A program made the translations under genes and the position numbers. Below, one piece after another: positions 17,493-25,406 of a DNA stretch of 64,000 bases. Location: the NCBI RefSeq assembly GCF_026339735.1, contig NZ_JAPEQG010000001.1, forward strand, positions 682,001 to 746,000, written 5' to 3'. The number at the start of each line of letters is the position of its first letter. Position 1 is the first letter of the stretch. The notes under the pieces were generated by a model. That model ran no database searches and was not told the origin of the DNA. It was given only the letters and a program-made list of their open reading frames with translations. This stretch comes from Streptomyces sp. NBC_01669 (GTDB lineage Bacteria; Actinomycetota; Actinomycetes; Streptomycetales; Streptomycetaceae).

Positions 17493-17878
17493 ATGCGGCA
17501 GGTCAGTCCCGGCCGGACCTGCACCGTCCCACTCAGGGCGGGCGGGGCCGGGGCGATGGGGCGGCGCCTGGTGCCGCAGCTCGCGGCGCGGGGGCACGAG
17601 GTGACGGCGACGACGACGAGCGCGGCCAAGCTGGGCGTGGTGGAGCAGCTGGGCGCGCAGGGGGTGGTGATGGACGGGCTGGACGCGGAATCTGGCTGCG
17701 TGCGCGGGCGAAGCGGCCGATGCACATCCCCACGTGGCTGGCCCGACTGCCGGCCGGGGACATGGCGGTGACGACGACCGAGGGGCTCTGCTTCTCCAAC
17801 GCCAAGGCCAAGCGGGAACTCGACTGGCAACTGCGCTACCCCTCGTGGCGCCAGGGCTTCAAGGAGGAGCCGGCATGA
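17493..17878 (+). pseudogene. NAD-dependent epimerase/dehydratase with internal deletion
   Basis: The N-terminal nucleotide-binding piece (GAMGRRLVPQLAARGHEVTAT, then EQLGAQGVVMDGLDA) breaks off near base 17685. After a frame change the C-terminal end of the same family resumes (THIP-like WLARLPAGDMAVTTTEG, KAKRELDWQLRYPSWRQGF) and stops at 17878. About 200 internal residues are missing. This epimerase type is commonly paired with a SigJ-like sigma factor gene, as here. Confidence 0.6.
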
Positions 17879-18210
17879 GCAGGACTCAGGAGTTCCAGGA
17901 GCAGCGGCCGCTGCTGCTCTCGATCGCCTACCGAATACTGGGCAGCGTGAGCGAGGCCGAGGATGCGGTCCAGGAGACCTGGCTGCGCTTCGAGGCCTCC
18001 CCGACACAACCCAGGTCGGTCAAGGCCTTCCTCTCGGCTGCGGTGACGGATCTCGATCGACGTACTGCGCTCGGCCCGCGTCCGGCGGGAGGCGTACGTC
18101 GGGTCGTGGTTCCCTGAGCCGCTGCTCGCCGACCCTTATGAGGATCCGGCGCGGGCGGCGGAGCTGGCCGACTCGGTGTCGATGGCGACCCTGTTGCTGC
18201 TCGAGCAGGG
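17875..18210 (+). pseudogene. SigJ-type ECF sigma factor, frameshifted and truncated
   Basis: From the ATG at 17875, which overlaps the epimerase stop, the frame reads FQEQRPLLLSIAYRILGSV and SEAEDAVQETWLRFE, region 2 of a SigJ-like sigma factor. Near 18043 a net frameshift moves the continuation (ISIDVLRSARVRREAYVGSW, FPEPLLADPYEDPARAAELA) to another frame. The match ends after SMATLLLLE, where IS-derived DNA begins. Region 4 and the SnoaL-like tail are absent, so the gene cannot be functional. Confidence 0.65.
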
Positions 18211-18240
18211 CGAACTCTTCCGGCAGCGCTCCACCGACAC

Positions 18241-18367
18241 CGGCGGGCGCCTCCTGACCCGCAGGATCGTGGAGTCCACCGCGACGACCCGGTTCAGGTC
18301 CTCGCCCGTCTCGGCCCGAGCCACCAGCACGCTGAACGTGCGCAGTCAGGAACCGTCGGCGGCCCAC
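18241..18367 (-). mobile_element. IS5-family transposase fragment with a nonsense codon
   Basis: On the minus strand the frame reads W-AADGS-stop-LRTFSVLVARAE, then TGEDLNRVVAVDSTIL. This matches the DGTWLRVF...VVSVDSTIVRAHQ segment around the first catalytic aspartate of Streptomyces IS5-group transposases. The Trp codon of DGSW has become TGA, and downstream homology is lost after about 15 residues. It marks the insertion or deletion that ended the sigma-factor gene. Confidence 0.5.
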
Positions 18368-18405
18368 ATCCGCGGCCGGTCGCAGTCATTCCTCCGGTTG
18401 GCGTA

Positions 18406-18445
18406 CTTCTCCCCTCGGGCTCACTGGCTTCTCCCCTCGGGCTCA
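18406..18445. repeat. 18-bp direct repeat at the edge of the disrupted region
   Basis: CTTCTCCCCTCGGGCTCA occurs at 18406-18423 and again at 18428-18445, separated by 4 bases. The second copy overlaps the last codon of the glycosyltransferase gene. It may be a duplication footprint left by the IS events to its left. Confidence 0.55.
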
Positions 18446-19552
18446 CCAGGCGACCAGTTCGGCCGCGTCTGCGGTGAAGACGGCCTGCCCGGCGGCGATC
18501 CGTCGGTCCCGGTCGGGACCGGGGCGCAGCAGCCGGTCCAATGAGTTGAGCAGCCCGATCGTGTCGGCAGCGTGTTCGGTGAGGCCTGCGGCGGCCATTG
18601 CACCGACGCCCTCGGCGCCGTGGCCGGGGATCGGCCGGTACCCGACGACCGGTACGCCGGCGGCGAGGGCCTGCACGGCCGTCTGCCCCGCGGCGTTGTC
18701 CACCAGGGCGCTCGATGCCGCCATGAGCTCAGGCAGGTCCTCGACCCAGCCCAGCGCCAGGACGCCGGGAAACTTCGCGGCGCGGGTCCGCAGTCGTTCG
18801 TCCTTGCCGCACAGCAGCACCGGGAGGTGGCCTGCGTCGGCGAGCAGGAGCGCGGTGGCAGTCAGCCCCTGTCCCACGCCCCAGGCACCGGCCGAAAGCA
18901 GCACCGCAGGCCGACCGGGGCCGCGCCGCGCGAACTCCCGCGCCCAGCGCGACGGCCGCCCGCCCGCATTCTCGTGGGCGGCCGCGGCGAAGGCCGCAGG
19001 CACGACCGGGCCGCACACCTCCGCCGGGCGTCCGGTCCCGGCACGGACGCGTGCCGCGACGGCCTCGGTCAGGCACAGGTGCAGGTCGTTGCCGGGATGG
19101 AGCCACTGCCGGTGCACGGCGAAGTCGGTGACCACGACCGTGCTGGGCGGGCAGTCACCGCCCTGGGCGCGCAGCCGCCCTGTGACCTGGGCAGCCTGGT
19201 GGAAGGTGGAGACGAGCGCATCCGGGCGCCAGCGCTCGACGACGTCGCGCAGGCGTGGCTCCAGGGCTGCGGCCAGCGGCCCGGTGCTCGGCGCCCAGCC
19301 GTTCCGGTCGCGCTGGTCTCCGCGGTCGCGGAAGAATGCCGAGTAGACCGCCGCGTAGGCCCCTGGGCAGTGGCGGAGCGCCGTGCGGTATGCGGCGCGC
19401 AGCCCGCGCCCAGCGCCTGGGGGCAGAGTGTCGAGGAGGTCCACACGTGCGGTCAGGTGGCCGTCGGCCCGCAGCCGCCCGGCCAGTTCGGCGGCCACGG
19501 CGTCGTGTCCGGCGCCCATGCTCGCGCTGACGATCAGAATCCGGCGTCCCAT
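18443..19552 (-). CDS. MGDG synthase-like glycosyltransferase
   Basis: The protein has 369 residues. It begins MGRRILIVSASMGAGHDAVAAEL, the N-terminal motif of MGDG synthase and MurG-like GT28 enzymes. PDALVSTFHQAAQV and VVVTDFAVHRQWLHPGNDLHLCLTE follow in overlapping blocks. The nucleotide-sugar side has AVLLSAGAWGVGQGL and DNAAGQTAVQALAAGVPVVGY. It probably transfers a sugar to a lipid acceptor at the membrane. The start is set by GAGGA 9 bases before the ATG at 19552. It is divergent from the SDR gene, which shares the upstream region 19553-19727. Confidence 0.8.
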   Translation of the reverse strand: MGRRILIVSASMGAGHDAVAAELAGRLRADGHLTARVDLLDTLPPGAGRGLRAAYRTALRHCPGAYAAVYSAFFRDRGDQRDRNGWAPSTGPLAAALEPRLRDVVERWRPDALVSTFHQAAQVTGRLRAQGGDCPPSTVVVTDFAVHRQWLHPGNDLHLCLTEAVAARVRAGTGRPAEVCGPVVPAAFAAAAHENAGGRPSRWAREFARRGPGRPAVLLSAGAWGVGQGLTATALLLADAGHLPVLLCGKDERLRTRAAKFPGVLALGWVEDLPELMAASSALVDNAAGQTAVQALAAGVPVVGYRPIPGHGAEGVGAMAAAGLTEHAADTIGLLNSLDRLLRPGPDRDRRIAAGQAVFTADAAELVAW

Positions 19553-19727
19553 TCTTGGATATTCCTCGCATCGCGGCCGGTGCGCCAACACTGGACGGGC
19601 GGGCCGTTAGCCCAGGTGCGGTCGAGCGCGTTTGCCTGTGCGCTGGTTGCATGAAGGATGACTCGGTACGGGCCGCTGCAGGCTGGTGCTTCATCAGGAT
19701 GTCGGCGGCCCCGGAGGACGGAAGCCC

Positions 19728-20561
19728 ATGCGCAAGAGCCACCCAGCCCACGACACCCCCGCAACCGGGACCGACGCGACGCAGTCGGTTGCGGCCGGTC
19801 CGCCCGCCCCCGGCCCGCGGCCGGTCGTGTTGATCACCGGGGCCTCGTCCGGTATCGGCGCCGAAATCGCGTCACGGCTCGGGGCGTGCGGGCAATGGGA
19901 GCTGCTGCTCAACGGGCGGGACGAGGGCCGGCTCGGCAGTGTCGCCGCGCGCACCGCCGGTGCCGCGCTGCCGATGGACCTGGCCTCCGAGGAGGGCTGC
20001 CGCAAGCTGGCCGAGGCGGCACTGGCTCACAGCGGAAGAGTCGACGTGCTCGTTGCCGGAGCGGGGCTCGGCTGGGCGGGCTCGTACACCGACATGCCGC
20101 CCGGCACGGTGGACCGTCTGGTGAGTGTCAACGTCTGCGCCGTACTCCACCTCGTCCGCCTGGTGCTGCCGCAGATGGTGTCCCGCGGGTCGGGCCGGCT
20201 GGTGCTGATCGGCTCTGTCGCCGGCCGGTTCGGTGTACGGGACGAGGCGGTCTACGCGGCGACGAAGGGCGCGCTGATCGCGTTCACGGAGAGCCTGCGC
20301 CATGAACTCCAGGGCACAGGCGTCCACGTCTGCCTGGTGCTGCCAGGTCCCGTGGACACGCCGTTCTTCACCCGCCGCGGCACCCCGTACACGCGGTCCT
20401 GGCCACGGCCGGTACCCGCCGGGCGGGTCGCGGCAGCGGTCGAGAAGGCGCTCGCCGGTCGCCGGGACGAGATCACCGTGCCGCGCTGGCTGAGCGTGCC
20501 GGGCCGGCTCCAGGGCATGGCTCCGCACCTCTTCCGCAAGCTGGCCATGCGGTTCGGCTGA
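19728..20561 (+). CDS. SDR-family NAD(P)-dependent oxidoreductase
   Basis: The protein has 277 residues and is a classical short-chain dehydrogenase. It shows the nucleotide motif VLITGASSGIGAEIASRLG near residue 35, the NVCA(V) block, catalytic serine in GRLVLIGSVAGRFG and the YAATKGAL motif (Tyr and Lys four apart). The C-terminus (FRKLAMRFG) is basic, like membrane-associated lipid SDRs. GGAGGACGG precedes the ATG. The substrate is not deducible. It heads a run with a DMT transporter and a polysaccharide deacetylase. Confidence 0.85.
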   Translation: MRKSHPAHDTPATGTDATQSVAAGPPAPGPRPVVLITGASSGIGAEIASRLGACGQWELLLNGRDEGRLGSVAARTAGAALPMDLASEEGCRKLAEAALAHSGRVDVLVAGAGLGWAGSYTDMPPGTVDRLVSVNVCAVLHLVRLVLPQMVSRGSGRLVLIGSVAGRFGVRDEAVYAATKGALIAFTESLRHELQGTGVHVCLVLPGPVDTPFFTRRGTPYTRSWPRPVPAGRVAAAVEKALAGRRDEITVPRWLSVPGRLQGMAPHLFRKLAMRFG

Positions 20562-20603
20562 GCGGGCCCCCGGCAACGGACCCGCGGGCAGGGTGGGTGA
20601 CAC

Positions 20604-21470
20604 GTGATCATCGTCTCCGTGGTACTGGCGCTGCTCGCCGCGCTCGGGAACGCGGCGGCCTCCGTGCTGCAGCGCCGCGCTGCGGCAGCGGACCTGCCCG
20701 GCCGCACGGGCAGCCATCGCCTCGGGAGCCTGAGCTTCGTCCGCCGGCCGGCCTGGCGCTGGGGGGCGGGACTGCTGCTCGTCTCGGGGCTGGCGCAGGC
20801 CCTGGCCCTGGCGACCGGGCCACTGGCTGTGGTGCAGCCGGTGATGACGACGGAGCTGTTGTTCACGTCTGTGCTGGCTGCGGCCGTCTTCCGGCGACCG
20901 CCCGGGGCGCGGACCTGGGGGGCGTTCCTCGGTATGGCGCTGGGCCTGGCGGCCTTCCTCCTGCTGGCCAGTCCGACCGGCGGTGTGGAGACCGTGCCGC
21001 CGAAGAGGTGGCTGCTCAGTGCTGTGCCCACCGCCGCCGTGTCGATCGTGCTGATCACGGTGGGAATGGGGTTGCGGGGCTCCGCCCGTGCGGCGGTGCT
21101 GGGGTCGGCGACCGCCATCGGCTTCTCCTTCACCGCGGCGCTGATCAAGGACACCCTCGGTTTGCTGTCCGGCGGAGTCGGGGCGGTGTTCACCACGTGG
21201 CAGATCTACGCGGCCGCGGCCGTCGGCCTGGGCTCGTTCCTGCTGCTGCAAGCCACGTTGCGGGCGGGCTCGCTCGCCGCGTCGCAGCCCGCGCTCACTC
21301 TCGGCGACTCATTGCTGAGCGTCATTCTGGGCGTCTTGCTGTTCGAGGAGCGGATCGAACTGGGCTGGCGGGTGCTGCCGGAGGCTGCGGCGCTCGGCCT
21401 CATCGCGTTCGCCAGCGTGCATCTGAGCAGTTCCCCGGTGGTCTCCGGAAAGGACGAACAGCGATGGTAG
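20604..21470 (+). CDS. DMT-family (EamA-like) membrane transporter
   Basis: The protein has 288 residues and nine to ten hydrophobic segments. It begins MIIVSVVLALLAALGNAAASVLQ and has the duplicated DMT arrangement. QPVMTTELLFTSVLAA and ASQPALTLGDSLLSVILGVLLFEE are the two equivalent half-signatures. The transported compound is unknown. The GTG start lies 42 bases after the SDR stop. The stop overlaps the start of the deacetylase gene, implying coupling. Confidence 0.82.
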   Translation: MIIVSVVLALLAALGNAAASVLQRRAAAADLPGRTGSHRLGSLSFVRRPAWRWGAGLLLVSGLAQALALATGPLAVVQPVMTTELLFTSVLAAAVFRRPPGARTWGAFLGMALGLAAFLLLASPTGGVETVPPKRWLLSAVPTAAVSIVLITVGMGLRGSARAAVLGSATAIGFSFTAALIKDTLGLLSGGVGAVFTTWQIYAAAAVGLGSFLLLQATLRAGSLAASQPALTLGDSLLSVILGVLLFEERIELGWRVLPEAAALGLIAFASVHLSSSPVVSGKDEQRW

Positions 21471-22255
21471 GACGCTCCGCCGCAGGGCGGACGGCGGTGT
21501 CATCCGGCGCGGTGGTCGGCGCTCTGGGTGTGGCTGCCGCGTGGCACATGGGGCCCGCCGCCACCTGGCTGCCGCCCGTACGGAGGATCCTCAGCCCCGC
21601 GCTGGACGGCCGCGGTCATCCCTCTCACGTGGCACTGACCTTCGACGACGGGCCGGACCCGGCCAGCACGCCGCACTTCCTGCGCGTCCTGGACGAATAC
21701 CGGGTGCGGGCCACCTTCTTCGTCGTCGGCGACTCGCTGGAACGTCATCCCGCCCTTGGCCGGGCGCTTGTGGCGGGTGGTCACGAGGTCGCGGTGCACG
21801 GCTGGCATCACAAGCGCCCCTGGTTCCCCACACCGCTGCGCGACGTACGGGAGGTGACGCGAACCGCCGGCGCGGTACAGAGGATCTGCGGGACCGTCCC
21901 GCAGTGGTACCGACCGCCGTACGGCATCCTCACCGGCGGCCGCCTGGCCGCTGCCCGCCGCGCCGGGCTGCGACCGGTGCTGTGGTCGGCATGGGGGCGG
22001 GACTGGACGGCGGACGCCGATGCCCGCTCCGTCAGGGCATCGGTCCTCGCAGGTCTGACCGGCGGTGGCACCGTGCTGCTGCACGACGCGGACGGATGGA
22101 GCGCGCCGGGCGCGTGGCGAGCGACGCTGAGTGCGTTGCCCGGGCTGCTCGCCGAGTGCCGTCGACTCGGTCTGAGCGTCGGCCCGCTGGCCGAGCACGG
22201 CATCGGCCACGTCGAAACCGGCACGCACCTTCGCCGAACCCAACACCACGGATAG
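21464..22255 (+). CDS. Polysaccharide deacetylase (NodB-homology) protein
   Basis: The protein has 263 residues. An N-terminal hydrophobic segment (SSGAVVGALGVAAAWHMG) is probably a membrane anchor. The NodB domain has motif 1 TFDDGPDPAST, motif 2 HEVAVHGWHH (metal-binding His), motif 3 RPPYG and a C-terminal LLHDAD. It probably removes acetyl groups from an extracytoplasmic glycan or lipid sugar. The ATG at 21464 lies inside the transporter stop region with AAGGA upstream. Confidence 0.87.
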   Translation: MVGRSAAGRTAVSSGAVVGALGVAAAWHMGPAATWLPPVRRILSPALDGRGHPSHVALTFDDGPDPASTPHFLRVLDEYRVRATFFVVGDSLERHPALGRALVAGGHEVAVHGWHHKRPWFPTPLRDVREVTRTAGAVQRICGTVPQWYRPPYGILTGGRLAAARRAGLRPVLWSAWGRDWTADADARSVRASVLAGLTGGGTVLLHDADGWSAPGAWRATLSALPGLLAECRRLGLSVGPLAEHGIGHVETGTHLRRTQHHG

Positions 22256-22257
22256 TT

Positions 22258-22379
22258 ATGCATCATACATATATTGTGCATCTAGCACTTTACATGCATG
22301 GTGCATGCCTATGAGAGAATGGAGGGCGGGCCGGACGAGAGCGAGAGCGGCCCGGTGACAGGCAGGAGGCGACAGGCGC
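22258..22379 (+). promoter_or_regulatory. AT-rich promoter with likely MarR operator
   Basis: This is an AT-rich island in high-GC DNA. The inverted repeat CATGCA-TGG-TGCATG lies at 22293-22307, directly between a possible -35 (TTTACA, 22289-22294) and -10 (TATGAG, 22310-22315). An outer pair ATGCA/TGCAT lies at 22258-22262 and 22277-22281. A repressor bound there would block the MarR gene that follows, the usual autoregulation. The -35/-10 spacing of 15 is short, so those boxes are tentative. Confidence 0.5.
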
Positions 22380-22847
22380 ATGGCCCGGGCAACACACGAG
22401 GTTGAGTACGAGCAGATGCTGCTCAGTCGCCACTCGTTCGTGAACCAGCGAGGCAGACACCGCAAGGACGGGGCCCTGGAGCGCAGCGCCTACATCCTGC
22501 TCAGCCGCATTCGCATGCAGGGACCGATGTCGATCGGCGAACTCAGCGACGCCTTCGGGCTGGACGCCTCCACCCTGAACCGGCAGACGGCTGCGATCAC
22601 GCGCACCGGACTCGTGGAGCGCATCCCGGACCCCGACGGCGGCATGGCCCGCAAGTTCCGCATCACCGACGAGGGCACACGCGTACTCGACAAGGAAAGG
22701 GAGGACATAGTCCGCTCCCTGGACCGGGTCATGGCCGATTGGCCGGAAGAAGACATCACCGCCTTCGCTTCCTATCTGCGGCGCTTCAACACCGACATCG
22801 AGCGCCTCGGTGCCCGGCCGTGGCCGCGCCTGAAGGCGCACCTTTGA
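22380..22847 (+). CDS. MarR-family transcriptional regulator
   Basis: The protein has 155 residues and is a winged-helix regulator. The recognition region AYILLSRIRMQGPMSIGELS and AFGLDASTLNRQTAAITRTGL is followed by the wing (RIPDPDGGMARKFRITDEG). Flanking helices at both ends form the dimer interface. Target and ligand are unknown. It probably controls itself through the palindromic site upstream, and possibly the envelope operon that ends 125 bases before it. Clear ribosome site CAGGAGG. Confidence 0.9.
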   Translation: MARATHEVEYEQMLLSRHSFVNQRGRHRKDGALERSAYILLSRIRMQGPMSIGELSDAFGLDASTLNRQTAAITRTGLVERIPDPDGGMARKFRITDEGTRVLDKEREDIVRSLDRVMADWPEEDITAFASYLRRFNTDIERLGARPWPRLKAHL

Positions 22848-23034
22848 GACAGATGTGAAAGGCGAGGGTCACAGGGCGATCCGGCCGGCCTGCCGATCGG
22901 GCCCGGGCACGCACGTTCCCCCTCGCTCCCCCGGGCGGTCGACGCCAAGGCCGTCCGCCCGTCCGCGCGTGCTCCGACCAGCCACGGGTCATCCGGCGCG
23001 CACCCGCACGCAGTCATCCCGCGAAGGCGCAGCC

Positions 23035-23310
23035 ATGACCCACTCCCCTCACGGCCGCCCTCTGCCGGAGACGGAGCGGACGCGCCACCGACGCCTCCGC
23101 GAACAGGGCAACCTCGACCGCGCCGACCTCATCGCTGGGCCTCGGCCCGTGTCCGGGCGACGGAGTCCGGCGTGTCGAGTCGGGTGTCGCAGTCGCAGTG
23201 GGGGCGCGTCAGCAGTGGCTGAATCACCCACGCAGGCAGTCGGGGATGGGCATACTTGCGGGCATGGATCGCATGATGGGCTTAGCCGGAATGCCTGCCG
23301 GACGTGGTGA
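23035..23310 (+). pseudogene. Possible truncated PPOX-family gene start
   Basis: An ATG at 23035 with GAAGG upstream opens a frame reading PETERTRHRRLREQGNLDRA, resembling the start of some PPOX-family proteins. After about 38 codons the frame loses resemblance, ending at 23310. It is either a 3'-deleted fragment or chance. Apart from this the 490 bases between the MarR and DUF3224 genes hold nothing recognisable. Confidence 0.25.
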
Positions 23311-23339
23311 CGGATACGTGCCGCGGGTGACCCGTCGGA

Positions 23340-23771
23340 ATGACCACCACCCTTTCGATGGAGGCTCAGTTGACCGCCAAGGCCGCCGGTAGTTACGAGA
23401 TCACGAGCTGGGACGAAAAGCCCTACGCCGAGGGACCCGATACCCCGAAGCTCACCAAAGCCCATTTCACCAACGCCTTCAGCGGGGATATCGAGGGAGA
23501 GGGAGCCGCTGAAACGCTCATGGTGTATCCCACCGACTCCACGGCGAACTTCGTCGGGCTCCAGACCGTGACCGGGACCGTGGGCGGGCGGAAGGGCAGC
23601 TTTGTCCTCCAGGCCACCGGTAGCTGGCTGGACGGCGTGGCCCGTGCGGATTGGTTTGTGGTGCCCGGTTCGGCGACCGGGGGGCTGGTGGGGCTCACCG
23701 GCAAGGGTGGGTACACCTCGCAGCCCGACGGAAGCTGTGCTGTGACGCTGGACTACGACTTCGAGGAGTGA
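23340..23771 (+). CDS. DUF3224 domain protein
   Basis: The protein has 143 residues. The DUF3224 beta-barrel (allene-oxide-cyclase-like fold) is visible as SYEITSWDEKPYAEG, AHFTNAFSGDIEGEGAAETL, VGLQTVTGTVGGRKGSFVLQ and GLVGLTGKGGYTSQPDG. Family members are small, soluble proteins of unknown function that are widespread in Streptomyces. It ends just before a strong bidirectional terminator. Confidence 0.87.
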   Translation: MTTTLSMEAQLTAKAAGSYEITSWDEKPYAEGPDTPKLTKAHFTNAFSGDIEGEGAAETLMVYPTDSTANFVGLQTVTGTVGGRKGSFVLQATGSWLDGVARADWFVVPGSATGGLVGLTGKGGYTSQPDGSCAVTLDYDFEE

Positions 23772-23786
23772 GGGCGTAGGGGCCCG

Positions 23787-23830
23787 ACGTCAGGAGGCCC
23801 GCACCCCACGAGGTGCGGGCCTCCTGACGT
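23787..23830. terminator. Perfect 19-bp bidirectional terminator
   Basis: ACGTCAGGAGGCCCGCACC (23787-23805) and its exact complement (23812-23830) are separated by 6 bases. It stands between the convergent DUF3224 and DUF6059-like genes and probably insulates the biosynthetic cluster on its left side. Confidence 0.85.
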
Positions 23831-23851
23831 CGTCCGGGGGGAGCCGGACGA

Positions 23852-24124
23852 TCAGCCGCGCAGTCGTGTCCAGAGATCACGCTCCTCGTCGGATGGCGGG
23901 CTGCCGGGGACGACCCGCTCGGGGTGGCCGGGTGGCGGACCGCTCATCAAGCCGGGGGGCGCGTCGGCACCCGCCGAGGACTCCGGCGGCCGAAGCGTGC
24001 TTCGGGGGTCTTCCGGGGCGGGGGCGTACGGGCGCATCAGCAGCTGGTATTCAGCGGTGTAGTGCCCGAAGATGCCCGCGGTGGCGATGAACCCACGTGC
24101 CAGGTCGTGCCAGAGCAGACGCAT
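23852..24124 (-). CDS. DUF6059-like small protein
   Basis: The protein has 90 residues. An N-terminal hydrophobic stretch (WHDLARGFIATAGIFG) precedes a proline-rich tail containing SGPPPGHPERVVPGSPPSDE, the PPPGHPER...P signature of the DUF6059 small proteins seen beside Streptomyces biosynthetic clusters. Function unknown. The ATG at 24122-24124 is the best start; upstream in-frame codons are arginine-rich. It is the last leftward gene of the cluster flank, 65 bases after the monooxygenase stop. Confidence 0.6.
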   Translation of the reverse strand: MRLLWHDLARGFIATAGIFGHYTAEYQLLMRPYAPAPEDPRSTLRPPESSAGADAPPGLMSGPPPGHPERVVPGSPPSDEERDLWTRLRG

Positions 24125-24189
24125 CGCCCACCACGTCCTGCCGCCGCGAGGAGGGCGCCGCCGGCCCCTCCCCCATGGCGGCCCGGCCA

Positions 24190-25260
24190 TCAGCCGACGG
24201 TCTTGCCGGACCGCGCGCGACGCCTGTCGTTGAGATGGCTGACCACGTACTGGGCGTCGTCCTTGACCCACCAGATGAGCCCGGAGCCGTACGAGAACTG
24301 GCACTGGAGGCCCAGGAAGTACATGCCGGGTTCGCCGGTGACACCGCGGTCCTGGAGCGGTACGCCGTGCTCGTCCAGTGCCGGGAAGCCTATCCAGCTG
24401 AAGTCGTAGCGGAACCCGGTCGCCCAGACCACCGCGTCGACCTCGGTCTCGGTTCCTTCCTCGAAGCGGATCGTACGGCCTTCGGCTCCGACCGTGCGTC
24501 CGGCGAGCGTGAACCGGTGCCGCTTGGACAGCGTCTTGAGGCTGGGGCCGACCAGTAGCGTCTTCTTGTGCAGCCGGTCCCTCTCGCCGATCAGCGGCTT
24601 CTTGATGATGCCGAGTTTGTCGCCCCACCAGTGAATGCCGATGCCGAGGAAACGGCGCCCGAAGTGCGGCAGCGGGGAACCCTGCGACAGGGTGACCCGG
24701 TGGGTCTTCGCGAGTTCCGTGGCGATCTGGGCACCCGAGTTGGCGGCGCCGACCACCACGACACGACTGCCGGGAATCTGCTTCGGATTGCGGTAGTCGC
24801 CGGTGTGCACCTGGAAGACCTCTGCGCCGACCTTCTTCGATACCGGCGGGACATTGCCCAGCCGCTGCGCGCCGGTGGCGATGACCACGTGTTCGGCCTC
24901 GAAGGAGCCCTGGTTCGTCTCGATGAGGAATCCGCCGCCGGGGCGTTTGTCGAGGGCGGTGACCTCGGTGCGGAGGCGAACCTTCAGCCTGTTGGTTCTG
25001 GCGAACTCTTCGAGATAGTCGGCCATTTCGTCTTTGTCGGGGAACCGGCCGCGCCGCCCCGGGAAACGCAGACCCGGAAGTTCGCAGTACTGGGCGATCG
25101 TGAACAGCTCCAGCGAATCCCAGCGATTTCGCCATGCGTCGCCCACCCGCGATTCCCCGTCCAGAACCAGATGGGGAATGCCGGCCTTGGCCAAGTAGTA
25201 GGCGGTGACGAGACCCGTCTGGCCTCCACCGATGACGATCACCTCTGCGCGTTCCGCCAT
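24190..25260 (-). CDS. Flavin-containing monooxygenase (FAD/NADPH, class B-like)
   Basis: The protein has 356 residues. The FAD-binding motif VIVIGGGQTGLVTAYYLAKAG opens the protein. GDAWRNRWDSLELFT is the FMO/BVMO-like region, VVVVGAANSGAQIATELA is the NADPH-binding Rossmann motif and VWATGFRYDFSWI is the C-terminal ATGY-type motif. It likely oxygenates a small molecule, plausibly as a tailoring or self-resistance step for the adjacent polyketide, or acts on an amine or sulfide. GGAGGAATCC precedes the ATG. A terminator hairpin separates it from the exporter gene upstream, so it may have its own promoter. Confidence 0.82.
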   Translation of the reverse strand: MAERAEVIVIGGGQTGLVTAYYLAKAGIPHLVLDGESRVGDAWRNRWDSLELFTIAQYCELPGLRFPGRRGRFPDKDEMADYLEEFARTNRLKVRLRTEVTALDKRPGGGFLIETNQGSFEAEHVVIATGAQRLGNVPPVSKKVGAEVFQVHTGDYRNPKQIPGSRVVVVGAANSGAQIATELAKTHRVTLSQGSPLPHFGRRFLGIGIHWWGDKLGIIKKPLIGERDRLHKKTLLVGPSLKTLSKRHRFTLAGRTVGAEGRTIRFEEGTETEVDAVVWATGFRYDFSWIGFPALDEHGVPLQDRGVTGEPGMYFLGLQCQFSYGSGLIWWVKDDAQYVVSHLNDRRRARSGKTVG

Positions 25261-25356
25261 GATCCGGATTCCTCCTAGGGGAGCGGCCGTTGGAGGGTGA
25301 GCGTAATGATGCCTGTGGTGAATTCCTGCTCAAGACTGCGCATCGGCGGCGAGCAT

Positions 25357-25389
25357 GCGTACGGGCGGGCACCCGGCCCGCCCGTACGC
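25357..25389 (-). terminator. 13-bp inverted repeat after the MFS exporter gene
   Basis: GCGTACGGGCGGG (25357-25369) and CCCGCCCGTACGC (25377-25389) form a perfect stem with a 7-base loop, 17 bases beyond the exporter stop on the minus strand. Confidence 0.75.
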
Positions 25390-25406
25390 CTTGCGTCGAT
25401 GCCGTG

